Below are positions 52,002 through 60,459 of a DNA stretch of 64,000 bases, piece after piece. This DNA comes from SZUA-547 sp963669315 (GTDB taxonomy: Bacteria; Pseudomonadota; Alphaproteobacteria; Rhodobacterales; Rhodobacteraceae): assembly GCA_963669315.1 (NCBI GenBank), contig OY770021.1, positions 1,674,001 through 1,738,000 of the forward strand, written 5' to 3'. Position 1 is the first letter of the stretch; each line of letters opens with the position of its first letter. Under the pieces are notes generated by a model, which was not told the DNA's origin, searched no databases, and was given only the letters and a program-made list of their open reading frames with translations. The position numbers and the translations under genes are program-made.

Positions 52002-53312
52002 CTATAGAATATACCGGCTCACATCGGTCTGACCGGCGAATTCGCCCAGATTCGACTCGACGAACCCAGCATCCACCGTGATCATATCACCGCTCCGGTC
52101 CGGGGCGGTGAAGCTGACCTCGTCGAACACTCGTTCCAGCACGGTTTGCAGGCGACGGGCGCCGATATTCTCCACGGTTGAATTCACGTCCGCTGCGATC
52201 TTGGCCAAAGAGCCGATGCCGTCCTCGGTGAAATTCACCTCCAGCCCCTCGGTCTTGAAAAGCGCGGTGTATTGCTTGGTCAGGCTGTTGTCGGTCTCCG
52301 TCAGGATGCGGACGAAATCTTCCTCGGTCAGCGCGCGCAGCTCCACCCGGATCGGTAGGCGGCCCTGCAATTCCGGCAACAGGTCCGAGGGTTTGGCGAC
52401 ATGGAACGCGCCTGAGGCGATGAAGAGCACATGGTCGGTTTTCACCGCGCCATGCTTGGTGGCGACCGTGGTTCCCTCGATCAAGGGCAGCAGGTCGCGC
52501 TGCACGCCTTCGCGCGAAACATCGCCACCGCGATGCTCCGTGCGGGCGCAGATCTTGTCGATCTCGTCGAGGAATACGATGCCGTTTTGCTCGACCGCGT
52601 CTATCGCCTCGCGTGTCAGCGCTTCTTCGTCGATCAGGCGGTCGGCTTCTTCAGCGATCAGCGCCTCGTAGCTTTGTGCGACGGTCATCTTCCGACGCTT
52701 GGTGCGGCCGCCGAACGCCTTACCGAATATATCGCCGATATTGACCATGCCGACATTGCCCATACTGGGTTGGCCGGGCATATCCAGCCCCTGCAGCGGA
52801 TTCGAGGTGTCGGCGACATCCAGCTCAATCTCTTTGTCATCAAGCAGACCGTCGCGGAGCTTCTTGCGAAAGCTCTCCCTCGTGGTTGGGCTGGCGCCCT
52901 CGCCAACCAGCGCTGCCAGAACACGATCCTCGGCGCCAGAATGGGCGCTGGCTTTGACCTCTTCGCGTTTGGCTTCGCGGGTCATGATCAGCGCCGCCTC
53001 GACCAGATCGCGCACGATCTGCTCCACATCGCGGCCGACGTAGCCGACTTCGGTGAACTTCGTGGCCTCGACTTTCAGGAAGGGCGCCTTGGCCAGTTTG
53101 GCGAGCCGGCGGGATATCTCCGTCTTGCCGACGCCGGTCGGGCCGATCATCAGGATATTCTTTGGATAGACCTCATCCCGGATGTCGTCTGGCAACTGCT
53201 TTCGACGCCAGCGGTTGCGAAGGGCGACGGCGACCGAGCGCTTGGCGTCTTTCTGGCCGATGATGAATCGGTCCAGTTCCGAGACGATTTCTCTCGGCGT
53301 CAGTTCAGTCAT
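52002..53312 (-). CDS. hslU: ATP-dependent protease ATPase subunit HslU
   Basis: HslU unfolds substrates and feeds them to HslV. The 436-residue AAA+ protein has Walker A MIGPTGVGKTEI at 55-66, the pore loop KVEATKFTEVGYVGRDVEQI, the inserted I domain (about 110-240), Walker B NGIVFLDEIDKI and the C-terminal VSRYIL whose last residues activate HslV. The ATG overlaps the stop of the preceding membrane-protein gene by 4 bases. In most bacteria hslV is directly upstream; here two membrane-protein genes intervene. Confidence 0.95.
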   Translation of the reverse strand: MTELTPREIVSELDRFIIGQKDAKRSVAVALRNRWRRKQLPDDIRDEVYPKNILMIGPTGVGKTEISRRLAKLAKAPFLKVEATKFTEVGYVGRDVEQIVRDLVEAALIMTREAKREEVKASAHSGAEDRVLAALVGEGASPTTRESFRKKLRDGLLDDKEIELDVADTSNPLQGLDMPGQPSMGNVGMVNIGDIFGKAFGGRTKRRKMTVAQSYEALIAEEADRLIDEEALTREAIDAVEQNGIVFLDEIDKICARTEHRGGDVSREGVQRDLLPLIEGTTVATKHGAVKTDHVLFIASGAFHVAKPSDLLPELQGRLPIRVELRALTEEDFVRILTETDNSLTKQYTALFKTEGLEVNFTEDGIGSLAKIAADVNSTVENIGARRLQTVLERVFDEVSFTAPDRSGDMITVDAGFVESNLGEFAGQTDVSRYIL

Positions 53313-54394
53313 GTCCAACCTTTCGGATCGCGGGGCGTATCTTCCAACGCATAAGGCCAATAGCGCCATTTCCAGCCCGGCCGATCGAGCGGGGGTCGTT
53401 TGCCGCCCGGGCCGAGGGTCCAGTTGAGCGCCCGGCTCCATTTATGGCCCATGGGCCAAATCGCAAGATCGAAAATGAGCAGCGCGGTCAGAAAGATCGA
53501 CCAGTCCTGAATATCCATAGTTAAACCCAGCGGGTTGATGATCGAATAAACCAGCGGTTTGACCATGGCGAAATGCATCGCGACCTGCGCCCCGACGCGG
53601 TTGATGCGCAAGCCCCAGAGATGCGTGGCGATCCAGAGCAGCGACAGCATGGCGATATCAAGCGGTGAAGGCAGCCAGCCCAGCATGCGCCCGGCGATAA
53701 GGGCGACGACGCCGCAGCCGATCAGGTGCAACGGCCGGGCGGCTGCGAGGCCGAAATTTCCACCTCTAATGTCAAGCTTTCGGGCGTAAAACCCGGCCGC
53801 CAGTGCAAGCACGGCGAACACGGCCATGAAATAGGGGTTGGCCATCATCGCTGCGATGATGCCGCGCGGGGAGAATCCCTCCATCTGCCTAATTCGGCCG
53901 ACATCCGCGCCATATAGCTCCAGGAACAGGCCGACCAGCGAAAACGTGATGATGGGGGAGACGAGGCCCGGCAGTTTGAATCGAAACAGAAACGGGATCA
54001 TTCCGATCCCGGCGACTGCCGATACGAGCGTCAGGCGTTCAAGAAACGGACCTGTTCGCAACTCGGGTGTGGAAAGCGCAACCGCGAATCCCAGCGAAAG
54101 TGGCCCCAAAACGCCGAGCGCAGAGCCGGGCCAGATCAGGCGTTTTCGTCCGACGATCAACTCGGCGTAGGCCCAACTAAGAAAGAATACGCCGATCAGC
54201 GTGAAGGTGGGCCAAAGCCCTGTGGCGGCTTTGTCCTTGCCCATTAACGCAAAGACTGAGGCCATGATGACGATCCAGACCACGACCAGCGCCATGGCGA
54301 ACAAGGCCTCGAACCCGACCCGCTCCACCGGGCGGCCTGACGGGTGCATCTCAATCGCCTCGTGAGAGATCTTTCGGCGCTTCTGCTCTGTCAT
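53309..54394 (-). CDS. Polytopic membrane protein of unknown function (between hslV and hslU, second)
   Basis: The 361-residue protein has a short basic cytoplasmic N-terminus and about 8-10 hydrophobic helices. Examples are ALFAMALVVVWIVIMASVFA, ATGLWPTFTLIGVFFLSWA, AVFAVLALAAGFYA and the late WSIFLTALLIFDLAIWPMGH. The C-terminus is soluble and Trp/Pro/Arg-rich (GPGGKRPPLDRPGWKWRYWP). I do not recognise a family. It overlaps the neighbouring gene on each side by 4 bases (ATGA type), so it is translationally coupled within an hslV-to-hslU operon. Possible roles include a quality-control partner at the membrane, purely by context. Confidence 0.72.
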   Translation of the reverse strand: MTEQKRRKISHEAIEMHPSGRPVERVGFEALFAMALVVVWIVIMASVFALMGKDKAATGLWPTFTLIGVFFLSWAYAELIVGRKRLIWPGSALGVLGPLSLGFAVALSTPELRTGPFLERLTLVSAVAGIGMIPFLFRFKLPGLVSPIITFSLVGLFLELYGADVGRIRQMEGFSPRGIIAAMMANPYFMAVFAVLALAAGFYARKLDIRGGNFGLAAARPLHLIGCGVVALIAGRMLGWLPSPLDIAMLSLLWIATHLWGLRINRVGAQVAMHFAMVKPLVYSIINPLGLTMDIQDWSIFLTALLIFDLAIWPMGHKWSRALNWTLGPGGKRPPLDRPGWKWRYWPYALEDTPRDPKGWT

Positions 54395-55455
54395 GGCGAA
54401 CCGGTTCTATAGGGCGGTAGTCTGCCTTTGCCGGGAAAGTCGGGAAGAGCGCGCATAGCCCGTCCGCGAATGCCAGTCCAGCCCGCGCCGAGAATCAGAA
54501 TGCCGATCCCAAGCAGGATCAACGTGCCGGCGGTCGAGGTCACGCCGACTTCGCGCACGGCGCCGGTGACGATCGCGGCGAGATATCCGCTGGCCGCGAT
54601 CAGGAATGACCGGCGGTCTATGACAACGGCGACCAGAGCCATCAAAATCATGAATCCTGTCAGAAGCGGCGCGCCCAGTCCGCCCTCCATACCACGGAAG
54701 GTGAAGGCGGCGGTGTTGACGATTGCGGGACCAGCGAGAATGTGAAGCCAGAACCCGCAGGCCGCGCGAGACGTCACCCGGTGCGGATCGCGTATGTCGA
54801 AGCTCATGGCCAGCGCGAAGCCGAGCAGGCCGAAGATCAGGGTCACAAGCGCAAAGGGGCCGCCCTGATTGAGATCGAGGAATGTCGACCAGCCGCCCTT
54901 TATGATCTCTTCCGCCGCCCGGCCGTCAATCGCGCCGACCGCCGCAAGAGCTGCGATGAGGACCAGAAATCCGGCGGGGAACAGGGCGAAAGGCAGGCGA
55001 AAGTGCAGGTGAAACAGGATCGCTGCGACCGCTCCGATTCCCACCGTCGCGCTGAACGACTCAAAGGCAACATCCTTGTCCAGCACGCCGATGCCGGCCG
55101 TCGTCAGAACGGTGGCGGTGACGATCAGGCAAAGGACGATGCTGGGCAGAATCATGCGACGGATACGCGTGAAATACTCCGCCAGAGCCCAGGCGATGAC
55201 GGCGATCGCGCCGGAATTCAGTTGCTTTTCCAGCGGCAGGACCAGCTCGACGCCCCAAAGCAACAATACGATTCCGAATGTGACGAAGACCTCATTGAAT
55301 CCGCGAAACAGCTCGAACCGCTCATCGCCGCTCTCCACTCCCGCCGCCCGCGCGCGGCCGAGCGCGGTCAGATCCGCCGCCTGCGCTTCCGAGATCAAAC
55401 CGGCGGAGACGCCGGCGCGCAGGTCGTCAAAGGTGATGGTCGGCTCACCCGCCAA
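54391..55455 (-). CDS. Polytopic membrane protein, DUF2157-like (between hslV and hslU, first)
   Basis: The 354-residue protein has an N-terminal soluble segment of about 60 residues (TFDDLRAGVSAGLISEAQAA) resembling the short helical start of DUF2157-type proteins. About 8-9 helices follow (FVTFGIVLLLWGVELVL, SIVLCLIVTATVLTTAGI, LFPAGFLVLIAALAAVGAI, TAGTLILLGIGILILGAGW). Family assignment is tentative. It starts within the last codons of hslV (11-base overlap) and overlaps the next membrane-protein gene by 4 bases. It probably pairs with that gene product. Confidence 0.72.
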   Translation of the reverse strand: MAGEPTITFDDLRAGVSAGLISEAQAADLTALGRARAAGVESGDERFELFRGFNEVFVTFGIVLLLWGVELVLPLEKQLNSGAIAVIAWALAEYFTRIRRMILPSIVLCLIVTATVLTTAGIGVLDKDVAFESFSATVGIGAVAAILFHLHFRLPFALFPAGFLVLIAALAAVGAIDGRAAEEIIKGGWSTFLDLNQGGPFALVTLIFGLLGFALAMSFDIRDPHRVTSRAACGFWLHILAGPAIVNTAAFTFRGMEGGLGAPLLTGFMILMALVAVVIDRRSFLIAASGYLAAIVTGAVREVGVTSTAGTLILLGIGILILGAGWTGIRGRAMRALPDFPGKGRLPPYRTGSP

Positions 55456-56002
55456 TGGTCTCCACCACGAAATTGGCGTTGGTGTAGACGCAGATCTCCG
55501 CAGCGATGGTCATGGCGCGGGTGGCGATCTCCTCGGACGACAGGTCCTGATCGACCAGCGCTCGCGCCGCCGCCAGGGCGTAGTTGCCGCCCGAGCCGAT
55601 GGCGGCGACTCCGCCTTCCGGCTCCAGCACGTCCCCGGCGCCGGTCAGAACCAGCAGCGCCTCGCCATCGGTGACGATCAGCATGGCTTCGAGATTGCGC
55701 AGGTATTTGTCGGTGCGCCAGTCTTTCGCCAGCTCGACGCAGGCGCGCGTCAGCTGGCCGGGCGTCGCCTCCAGCTTCGATTCCAGCCGTTCGAACAGGG
55801 TGAATGCGTCGGCGGTCGAACCGGCGAAACCGGCTATGACGCTTGCTCCCCCGGGCGTTAGTCTGCGCACCTTGCGTGCGTTGCCCTTGATCACCGTATC
55901 GCCAAGGCTGACCTGCCCGTCGCCTGCGATCGTCACGACGTCGTTCTTGCGCACGCCCAAAATGGTGGTGCCGCGCCAGCCGGGGGATCTGGTCTCGGAC
56001 AT
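55445..56002 (-). CDS. hslV: ATP-dependent protease peptidase subunit HslV
   Basis: HslV is the threonine-protease chamber of the HslVU complex. In this 185-residue protein the propeptide SETRSPGWRG is removed to expose Thr12 (TTIL). Further markers are IAGDGQVSLGDTVIKGNARKVRR, AGFAGSTADAFTLFERLE, and GSGGNYALAAARAL. The ATG at 56002 has GGAG 6 bases upstream; the frame is open 12 bases further. It is divergent from hisB. A candidate heat-shock promoter lies upstream (56029-56058). Confidence 0.95.
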   Translation of the reverse strand: MSETRSPGWRGTTILGVRKNDVVTIAGDGQVSLGDTVIKGNARKVRRLTPGGASVIAGFAGSTADAFTLFERLESKLEATPGQLTRACVELAKDWRTDKYLRNLEAMLIVTDGEALLVLTGAGDVLEPEGGVAAIGSGGNYALAAARALVDQDLSSEEIATRAMTIAAEICVYTNANFVVETIGG

Positions 56003-56028
56003 TTGTCTCTCCATTTGTGTTAAGCGGC

Positions 56029-56058
56029 ATATAAGGGCTGACGTCGGGGGAGGCCAAG
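56029..56058 (-). promoter_or_regulatory. Candidate RpoH-type promoter of hslV
   Basis: On the minus strand CTTG (56058-56055) and CTTATAT (56035-56029) lie 19 bases apart, 27 bases before the hslV ATG. The alphaproteobacterial RpoH pattern is CTTG followed by CYTATNT at 17-18 bases, so the spacing is 1-2 bases long and the call is tentative. Confidence 0.4.
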
Positions 56059-56121
56059 GGCGAACTGGCGCAAACCTGCGCCCGCCGCTATAACCCGCCG
56101 GTCAAAGGATGAGGGAACAAG

Positions 56122-56715
56122 ATGCGCAAAGCGTCGATCAGCCGGGAAACGGCCGAGACCAATATCGCTGTCGAGATCGATCTCGACGGAACGGGCGCCT
56201 ATGACAACCAGACCGGCGTCGGGTTCTTCGACCACATGCTGGACCAGCTGGCCCGGCATGCGCTGATCGATATGAAGGTGCGCGCGACCGGAGATTTGCA
56301 CATCGACGACCACCACACGGTTGAGGATGTGGGCATCGCGCTGGGCAAGGCGCTGACGCAAGCTATGGGAGATAAACGCGGAATCCGCCGCTACGGGGAA
56401 TGCCTGCTGCCGATGGATGAGGCGTTGACCCGCGCGGCGCTGGATCTTTCCGGCAGGCCCTATCCTGTGATCAAGCTTGATTTTCCCAGTGCGAAGATCG
56501 GGACGTTCGACACCGAACTGGTGCGCGAATTTCTGACCGCCTTCGCGGTGAATGGCGGCATCACGCTGCATGTGGAGTCGCTCGCGGGCGCAAACTCGCA
56601 CCACATCGCCGAAAGTGCGTTCAAGGCGGTGGCCCGCGCTCTGCGCATGGCGGTGGAGACCGATCCGCGTAAGGCGGATGCGGTGCCGTCCACCAAAGGC
56701 ACTTTGTCGGAGTAG
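56122..56715 (+). CDS. hisB: Imidazoleglycerol-phosphate dehydratase HisB
   Basis: HisB dehydrates imidazoleglycerol phosphate in histidine synthesis. The 197-residue monofunctional form has the metal-binding His/Glu clusters GVGFFDHMLDQLARHALIDM, DLHIDDHHTVEDVGIALG and the C-terminal AGANSHHIAESAFKAVARAL. The phosphatase domain found in E. coli HisB is absent, as in most alphaproteobacteria. It opens a hisB-H-A-F-E cluster with gaps under 8 bases or overlaps. Confidence 0.97.
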   Translation: MRKASISRETAETNIAVEIDLDGTGAYDNQTGVGFFDHMLDQLARHALIDMKVRATGDLHIDDHHTVEDVGIALGKALTQAMGDKRGIRRYGECLLPMDEALTRAALDLSGRPYPVIKLDFPSAKIGTFDTELVREFLTAFAVNGGITLHVESLAGANSHHIAESAFKAVARALRMAVETDPRKADAVPSTKGTLSE

Positions 56716-56719
56716 TCAA

Positions 56720-57364
56720 ATGACTTGCGCGATCATCGATTACGGCTCGGGCAATTTGCGCTCGGCCGAGAAAGCCTTCGAACGCATGGCGGAAGAGGGC
56801 GGAACCAGGATGCCGATCGCAGTGACCTCGGATGCGGACGTCGTCGCGAAGGCGGACCGTATCGTGCTGCCGGGCGTCGGCGCCTTCGCCGATTGCAAGG
56901 CCGGGCTGGCCGCGCTCGACGGTATGATCGACGTGCTGGATGACCGGGTGCGTCACGGGCACATCCCGTTCCTCGGCATCTGCGTCGGCATGCAGCTGAT
57001 GGCGACGGTGGGCCGCGAGCATGGCGACACGCCCGGCTTCGACTGGATCCATGGCGATGTCGTGCATATGGAGCCGAACGATCCGGATCTCAAAATTCCG
57101 CATATGGGGTGGAATGAGCTGCAGATCGATCAGCCCGATCATCCGGTGATGAAGGGGATCGAGCCGGGCTCGCACGCCTATTTCGTGCACTCCTATCACC
57201 TGCATCCGCGCCTGCCGGAGCACCGGCTGGCGCACTGCCCCTATGGCGAATTCGTCACCGCCGCCGTGGCGCGGGCGAACATGGTGGGCACACAGTTCCA
57301 CCCGGAGAAAAGCCAGGCGACGGGGTTGAAGCTGATCGCCAATTTTCTGGAGTGGACGCCGTGA
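56720..57364 (+). CDS. hisH: Imidazole glycerol phosphate synthase glutaminase subunit HisH
   Basis: HisH releases ammonia from glutamine for HisF. The 214-residue class I glutaminase has the oxyanion segment VLPGVGAFADC and the catalytic Cys in FLGICVGMQLM. The His/Glu pair is in GTQFHPEKSQATGLKLI. The ATG at 56720 follows hisB by 4 bases; upstream frame continuation lies within hisB. The stop overlaps the hisA GTG start as GTGA. Confidence 0.96.
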   Translation: MTCAIIDYGSGNLRSAEKAFERMAEEGGTRMPIAVTSDADVVAKADRIVLPGVGAFADCKAGLAALDGMIDVLDDRVRHGHIPFLGICVGMQLMATVGREHGDTPGFDWIHGDVVHMEPNDPDLKIPHMGWNELQIDQPDHPVMKGIEPGSHAYFVHSYHLHPRLPEHRLAHCPYGEFVTAAVARANMVGTQFHPEKSQATGLKLIANFLEWTP

Positions 57365-58095
57365 TCCTCTATCCCGCCATCGATCTGAAAGACGGGAATT
57401 GCGTCCGGCTCTATAAGGGCGAGATGGATCAGGCCACCGTCTTCAATGACGATCCGGCGGCGCAGGCGGCGGCGTTTGAGGCCGCCGGTTGCCGCTGGCT
57501 GCATCTGGTGGATTTGAACGGCGCTTTCGCGGGCGAACCTGTGAACGGCGCGGCGGTGGAGGCGATTCTGTCGCGCACCTCGGTGCCCGCGCAGCTCGGC
57601 GGTGGGATTCGCGATATGGCGACCATCGACGCGTGGCTGGAGAAGGGCCTCGCGCGGGTGATCCTCGGCACCGTTGCGGTGCGCGACCCGGCGCTGGTGA
57701 ACGAAGCGGCCAAAGCCTATCCCGGCAAAGTGGCGGTCGGCATCGATGCGCGGGACGGGATGGTCGCGGTCGAAGGCTGGGCCGAGACGACGGATGTGAC
57801 CGCGCTGGATCTGGCGCGCCAGTTCGAGGACGCCGGCGTCTCGGCGATTATCTACACCGATATCGACCGGGACGGCGCCATGCAGGGTCCGAATGTGGAG
57901 GCGACGGCGGCGCTGGCCAAGGCAGTCTCGATCCCTGTGATCGCCTCGGGCGGGGTTTCCTCGATGGATGATCTGAAAGCGCTGAAGTCGAGCGGCGCGC
58001 CGCTCGACGGTGTGATCTCGGGCCGGGCGCTTTACGATGGCCGGATCGAAGTTGCGGCGGCGACGAAATTTCTGGCGGAGACGGAAGATGCTTAA
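57361..58095 (+). CDS. hisA: ProFAR isomerase HisA
   Basis: HisA converts ProFAR to PRFAR. The 244-residue TIM barrel has the catalytic Asp8 in AIDLKDGNCVRLYKG and the second Asp in IIYTDIDRDGAMQGPN. The phosphate-binding loops are QLGGGIRDM and IASGGVSSMDDL. The GTG start at 57361 overlaps the hisH stop and matches the usual MILYPAID start; a GTG at 57352 is in frame. It overlaps hisF by 8 bases. Confidence 0.96.
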   Translation: MILYPAIDLKDGNCVRLYKGEMDQATVFNDDPAAQAAAFEAAGCRWLHLVDLNGAFAGEPVNGAAVEAILSRTSVPAQLGGGIRDMATIDAWLEKGLARVILGTVAVRDPALVNEAAKAYPGKVAVGIDARDGMVAVEGWAETTDVTALDLARQFEDAGVSAIIYTDIDRDGAMQGPNVEATAALAKAVSIPVIASGGVSSMDDLKALKSSGAPLDGVISGRALYDGRIEVAAATKFLAETEDA

Positions 58096-58855
58096 AGCCC
58101 GCGTAATCCCCTGTCTGGACGTCAAGGACGGCCGCGTCGTCAAAGGCGTGAATTTCGTCGATCTGGTCGACGCCGGCGATCCGGTGGAGCAGGCGAAGGT
58201 CTATGACATGGCTGGCGCGGACGAGCTTTGCTTTCTCGATATCACCGCTAGCCACGAGAACCGGGGCACGATCCTGGATGTCGCCCGCCGCACGGCCGAG
58301 CAGTGTTTCATGCCGTTAACCATTGGCGGCGGGGTCCGAACGCTGGAGGATATCCGCAACCTGCTGCTGGCGGGCGCCGACAAAGTCTCGATCATGACGG
58401 CGGCGGTGAAGAACCCGGAGTTCATTCGCGAGGCGGCGGAGAAGTTCGGCTCGCAATGCATTGTGATCGCCATCGACGCCAAGTCGAGCGACGCGACAGA
58501 GTCCGGCTACGAAGTCTTCACCCATGGTGGGCGAGAGCCGACGGGCGTCGATGCGGTCGCCTACGCCAGGCTGGCGCAGGATATGGGCGCTGGTGAGATC
58601 CTGCTGACCTCCATGGATCGCGACGGAACACGAGAGGGTTTTGATATTCCGTTGACGCAGACCATCGCCGATGCGGTGTCGATCCCGGTGATCGCGTCAG
58701 GCGGTGTGGGCACGCTGGATCATCTGGTCGAAGGCGTGCGCGACGGGCATGCGACGGCGGTGCTGGCGGCCTCGATCTTCCATTTCGGCGAGCACACGAT
58801 CGACGAGGCCAAGCACCACATGGCCGAGGCGGGCGTGCCCGTTCGGTTGACGTGA
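58088..58855 (+). CDS. hisF: Imidazole glycerol phosphate synthase cyclase subunit HisF
   Basis: HisF forms the imidazole ring from PRFAR and ammonia, giving IGP and AICAR; the AICAR feeds PurH, also encoded in this window. The 255-residue barrel has Asp in IPCLDVKDGRVVKGVNF, the PLTIGGGVRTLEDI loop, and Asp in LLTSMDRDGTREGFDIPLT. The phosphate loop is VIASGGVGTLDHLVEG. The start overlaps hisA. Confidence 0.97.
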   Translation: MLKARVIPCLDVKDGRVVKGVNFVDLVDAGDPVEQAKVYDMAGADELCFLDITASHENRGTILDVARRTAEQCFMPLTIGGGVRTLEDIRNLLLAGADKVSIMTAAVKNPEFIREAAEKFGSQCIVIAIDAKSSDATESGYEVFTHGGREPTGVDAVAYARLAQDMGAGEILLTSMDRDGTREGFDIPLTQTIADAVSIPVIASGGVGTLDHLVEGVRDGHATAVLAASIFHFGEHTIDEAKHHMAEAGVPVRLT

Positions 58856-58862
58856 GGCTGAC

Positions 58863-59183
58863 ATGACCGATGTGCTGACACGGCTGGCGGCGACGATAGA
58901 GGCGCGGCGGGGGGCGGACCCGGCGACCTCGCACACCGCAAAGATGTTCGAGAAGGGACCGGAAAAATGCGCCGAGAAGTTCGGCGAAGAAGCGGTCGAA
59001 GCGATCATCGAATGCGCCAAGGGCGATGCGGAAAAGCTGACCGCCGAAGGTGCCGACGTGCTCTATCACCTGCTCGTCATGCTGGCGTCGCGCGATGTTT
59101 CACTGGCGGATGTGCTGGCCGAGCTCGAGCGGCGCGAGGGCGTGTCAGGCGTCGCTGAAAAAGCGGGGCGTAAACCGTCATGA
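58863..59183 (+). CDS. hisE: Phosphoribosyl-ATP pyrophosphatase HisE
   Basis: HisE hydrolyses PR-ATP to PR-AMP. The 106-residue MazG-like helical protein has SHTAKMFEKGPEKCAEKFGE and EEAVEAIIECAKGD (metal Glu residues), then EGADVLYHLLVMLASRDVS with its metal Asp. It is a stand-alone form, not fused with HisI. It is coupled to the following GNAT gene by an ATGA overlap. Confidence 0.95.
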   Translation: MTDVLTRLAATIEARRGADPATSHTAKMFEKGPEKCAEKFGEEAVEAIIECAKGDAEKLTAEGADVLYHLLVMLASRDVSLADVLAELERREGVSGVAEKAGRKPS

Positions 59184-59617
59184 CGCAGAATCCAATCTCC
59201 ATCAGACGCATCGAAACGGACGCAGATCAGAAAATGTGTTTCGCGGTTCGTCGCGAAGTCTTTGTGATAGAGCAGAAAATCGATCCCGAGATCGAGTTTG
59301 ACGGCCTCGATGATGAGTGCCTGCATTATCTGCTGGTGATCTATAAAGCGCCGATGGCGGCGGCTCGGGTTCGCATTTTGGGTGATGAAGCGAAAATTCA
59401 GCGCGTCGCGGTGCGATACGCCGCCCGCGGCGCGGGGCTGGGCCTGGCGCTGATGCGAAAGATCCTCGACGACATGCGTGAAGAAGGCATGGCGAAGGCG
59501 GTTCTCAGCTCTCAAACTGAAGCCATAGCGTTTTACGAACAACTTGGCTTCGTGGCCCACGGCCCCGAATATATGGACGCCGGAATTCCACACCGGGATA
59601 TGTCCTTGAGCCTTTAG
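59180..59617 (+). CDS. GNAT family N-acetyltransferase
   Basis: The 145-residue protein shows the ElaA/YjdJ-like single GNAT fold. CFAVRREVFVIEQKIDPEIEFD precedes the acetyl-CoA loop VRYAARGAGLGLALMRKIL, then SSQTEAIAFYEQLGFVAHG at the C-terminus. It belongs to the histidine operon by a 4-base overlap with hisE and an 8-base gap to the HIT gene. The substrate is unknown. Confidence 0.87.
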   Translation: MTQNPISIRRIETDADQKMCFAVRREVFVIEQKIDPEIEFDGLDDECLHYLLVIYKAPMAAARVRILGDEAKIQRVAVRYAARGAGLGLALMRKILDDMREEGMAKAVLSSQTEAIAFYEQLGFVAHGPEYMDAGIPHRDMSLSL

Positions 59618-59625
59618 GAGCGCCC

Positions 59626-60009
59626 ATGGCTTACGAGTATGACGATCAGAACGTGTTCGCGAAAATCCTGCGCGGCGAGATACCATGCAGCAAGGTGCTT
59701 GAGACGGAGCACAGCCTGGCGTTTCAGGATATCGCGCCGCAGGCGCCGACCCATATCCTGGTGATCTCGAAAGGCGCCTACGTCAACTACGATCATTTCG
59801 CGGATCAGGCGTCGGATGCGGAGATTGCAGATTTCACCCGCACCGTGGCTGCGGTCGCGAAACAGGCGGGCGTCGCGGAATCGGCTGGTGGCAACGGATA
59901 CCGGACGCTTTCCAACGCCGGGCCGGACGGGCATCAGGAGGTGCCGCATTTCCACGCACACGTGTTTGGCGGCGGATTTCTGGGCAAGATGCTGCAGTTT
60001 CCGGACTAG
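59626..60009 (+). CDS. HIT family protein (HinT-like)
   Basis: The 127-residue protein has the histidine triad PHFHAHVFGG near its C-terminus and an N-terminal FAKILRGEIPCSKVLE followed by AFQDIAPQAPTHILVISK. It is closest in layout to HinT, a purine nucleoside phosphoramidase acting on AMP adducts such as lysyl-AMP. The TAG stop is at 60007-60009. It converges on the NTF2-like gene. Confidence 0.92.
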   Translation: MAYEYDDQNVFAKILRGEIPCSKVLETEHSLAFQDIAPQAPTHILVISKGAYVNYDHFADQASDAEIADFTRTVAAVAKQAGVAESAGGNGYRTLSNAGPDGHQEVPHFHAHVFGGGFLGKMLQFPD

Positions 60010-60060
60010 TAAAATGGCTGCCCAAATACCGAAGGACGCGCTGGCCGACTCTGGACCTGA

Positions 60061-60459
60061 TCAGAATTCGGAGGCCACCGTCTGAACCGGCCACAGCTCC
60101 AGCCGTTTGCAGAGCGGGGCGCCGCCTTCAAGATCGAAAAGTGCGCGCATCGCGCCATCCAGACGCAGCGTATCGTATTCGGGCACACGGACCAGTTCCG
60201 CCCGCCAATGGGCAAGGCCCGTCGCTTCATAGGCGAACCAGACATCCGCCGCGAAGGCGGGATTAATCTGTTTGTCGAACTCCCCGCGCCAATGCGTCGC
60301 GATGTCGTCGCGCCCTCTGATCGGCGGCGCGTGGGGATCGGGCTGAAACCGCCCTCCCAAGGTGAAAAGCGCCGTCATCGCATCGACGTCTTTCTCGGCC
60401 CAGGCCGCGCCGTAGGCGGAAAGCCAGTCGGAGAAGGCGGAGGCTCCAAGCACGCGCAT
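60061..60459 (-). CDS. NTF2-like / SnoaL-like small alpha+beta protein
   Basis: The 132-residue protein has a cone-shaped NTF2-like fold pattern. A helical start (FSDWLSAYGAAWAEKDVDAM) is followed by FTLGGRFQPDPHAPPIRGRD (the typical loop with a ligand Asp), then HWRGEFDKQI and sheet strands ending in LELWPVQTV. The family includes small isomerases and hydrolases as well as non-catalytic binding proteins. ATG 60459 follows AAGGAG by 8 bases and overlaps the stop of the sterol-desaturase-like gene as TGATG. Confidence 0.78.
   Translation of the reverse strand: MRVLGASAFSDWLSAYGAAWAEKDVDAMTALFTLGGRFQPDPHAPPIRGRDDIATHWRGEFDKQINPAFAADVWFAYEATGLAHWRAELVRVPEYDTLRLDGAMRALFDLEGGAPLCKRLELWPVQTVASEF

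Noticed and set aside
54742..55674. 310-codon plus-strand open frame opposite hslV and the membrane protein gene
   Set aside because: The minus strand encodes HslV and a clear multi-helix protein with overlapping starts. The plus frame has no recognisable domain and strongly biased composition.
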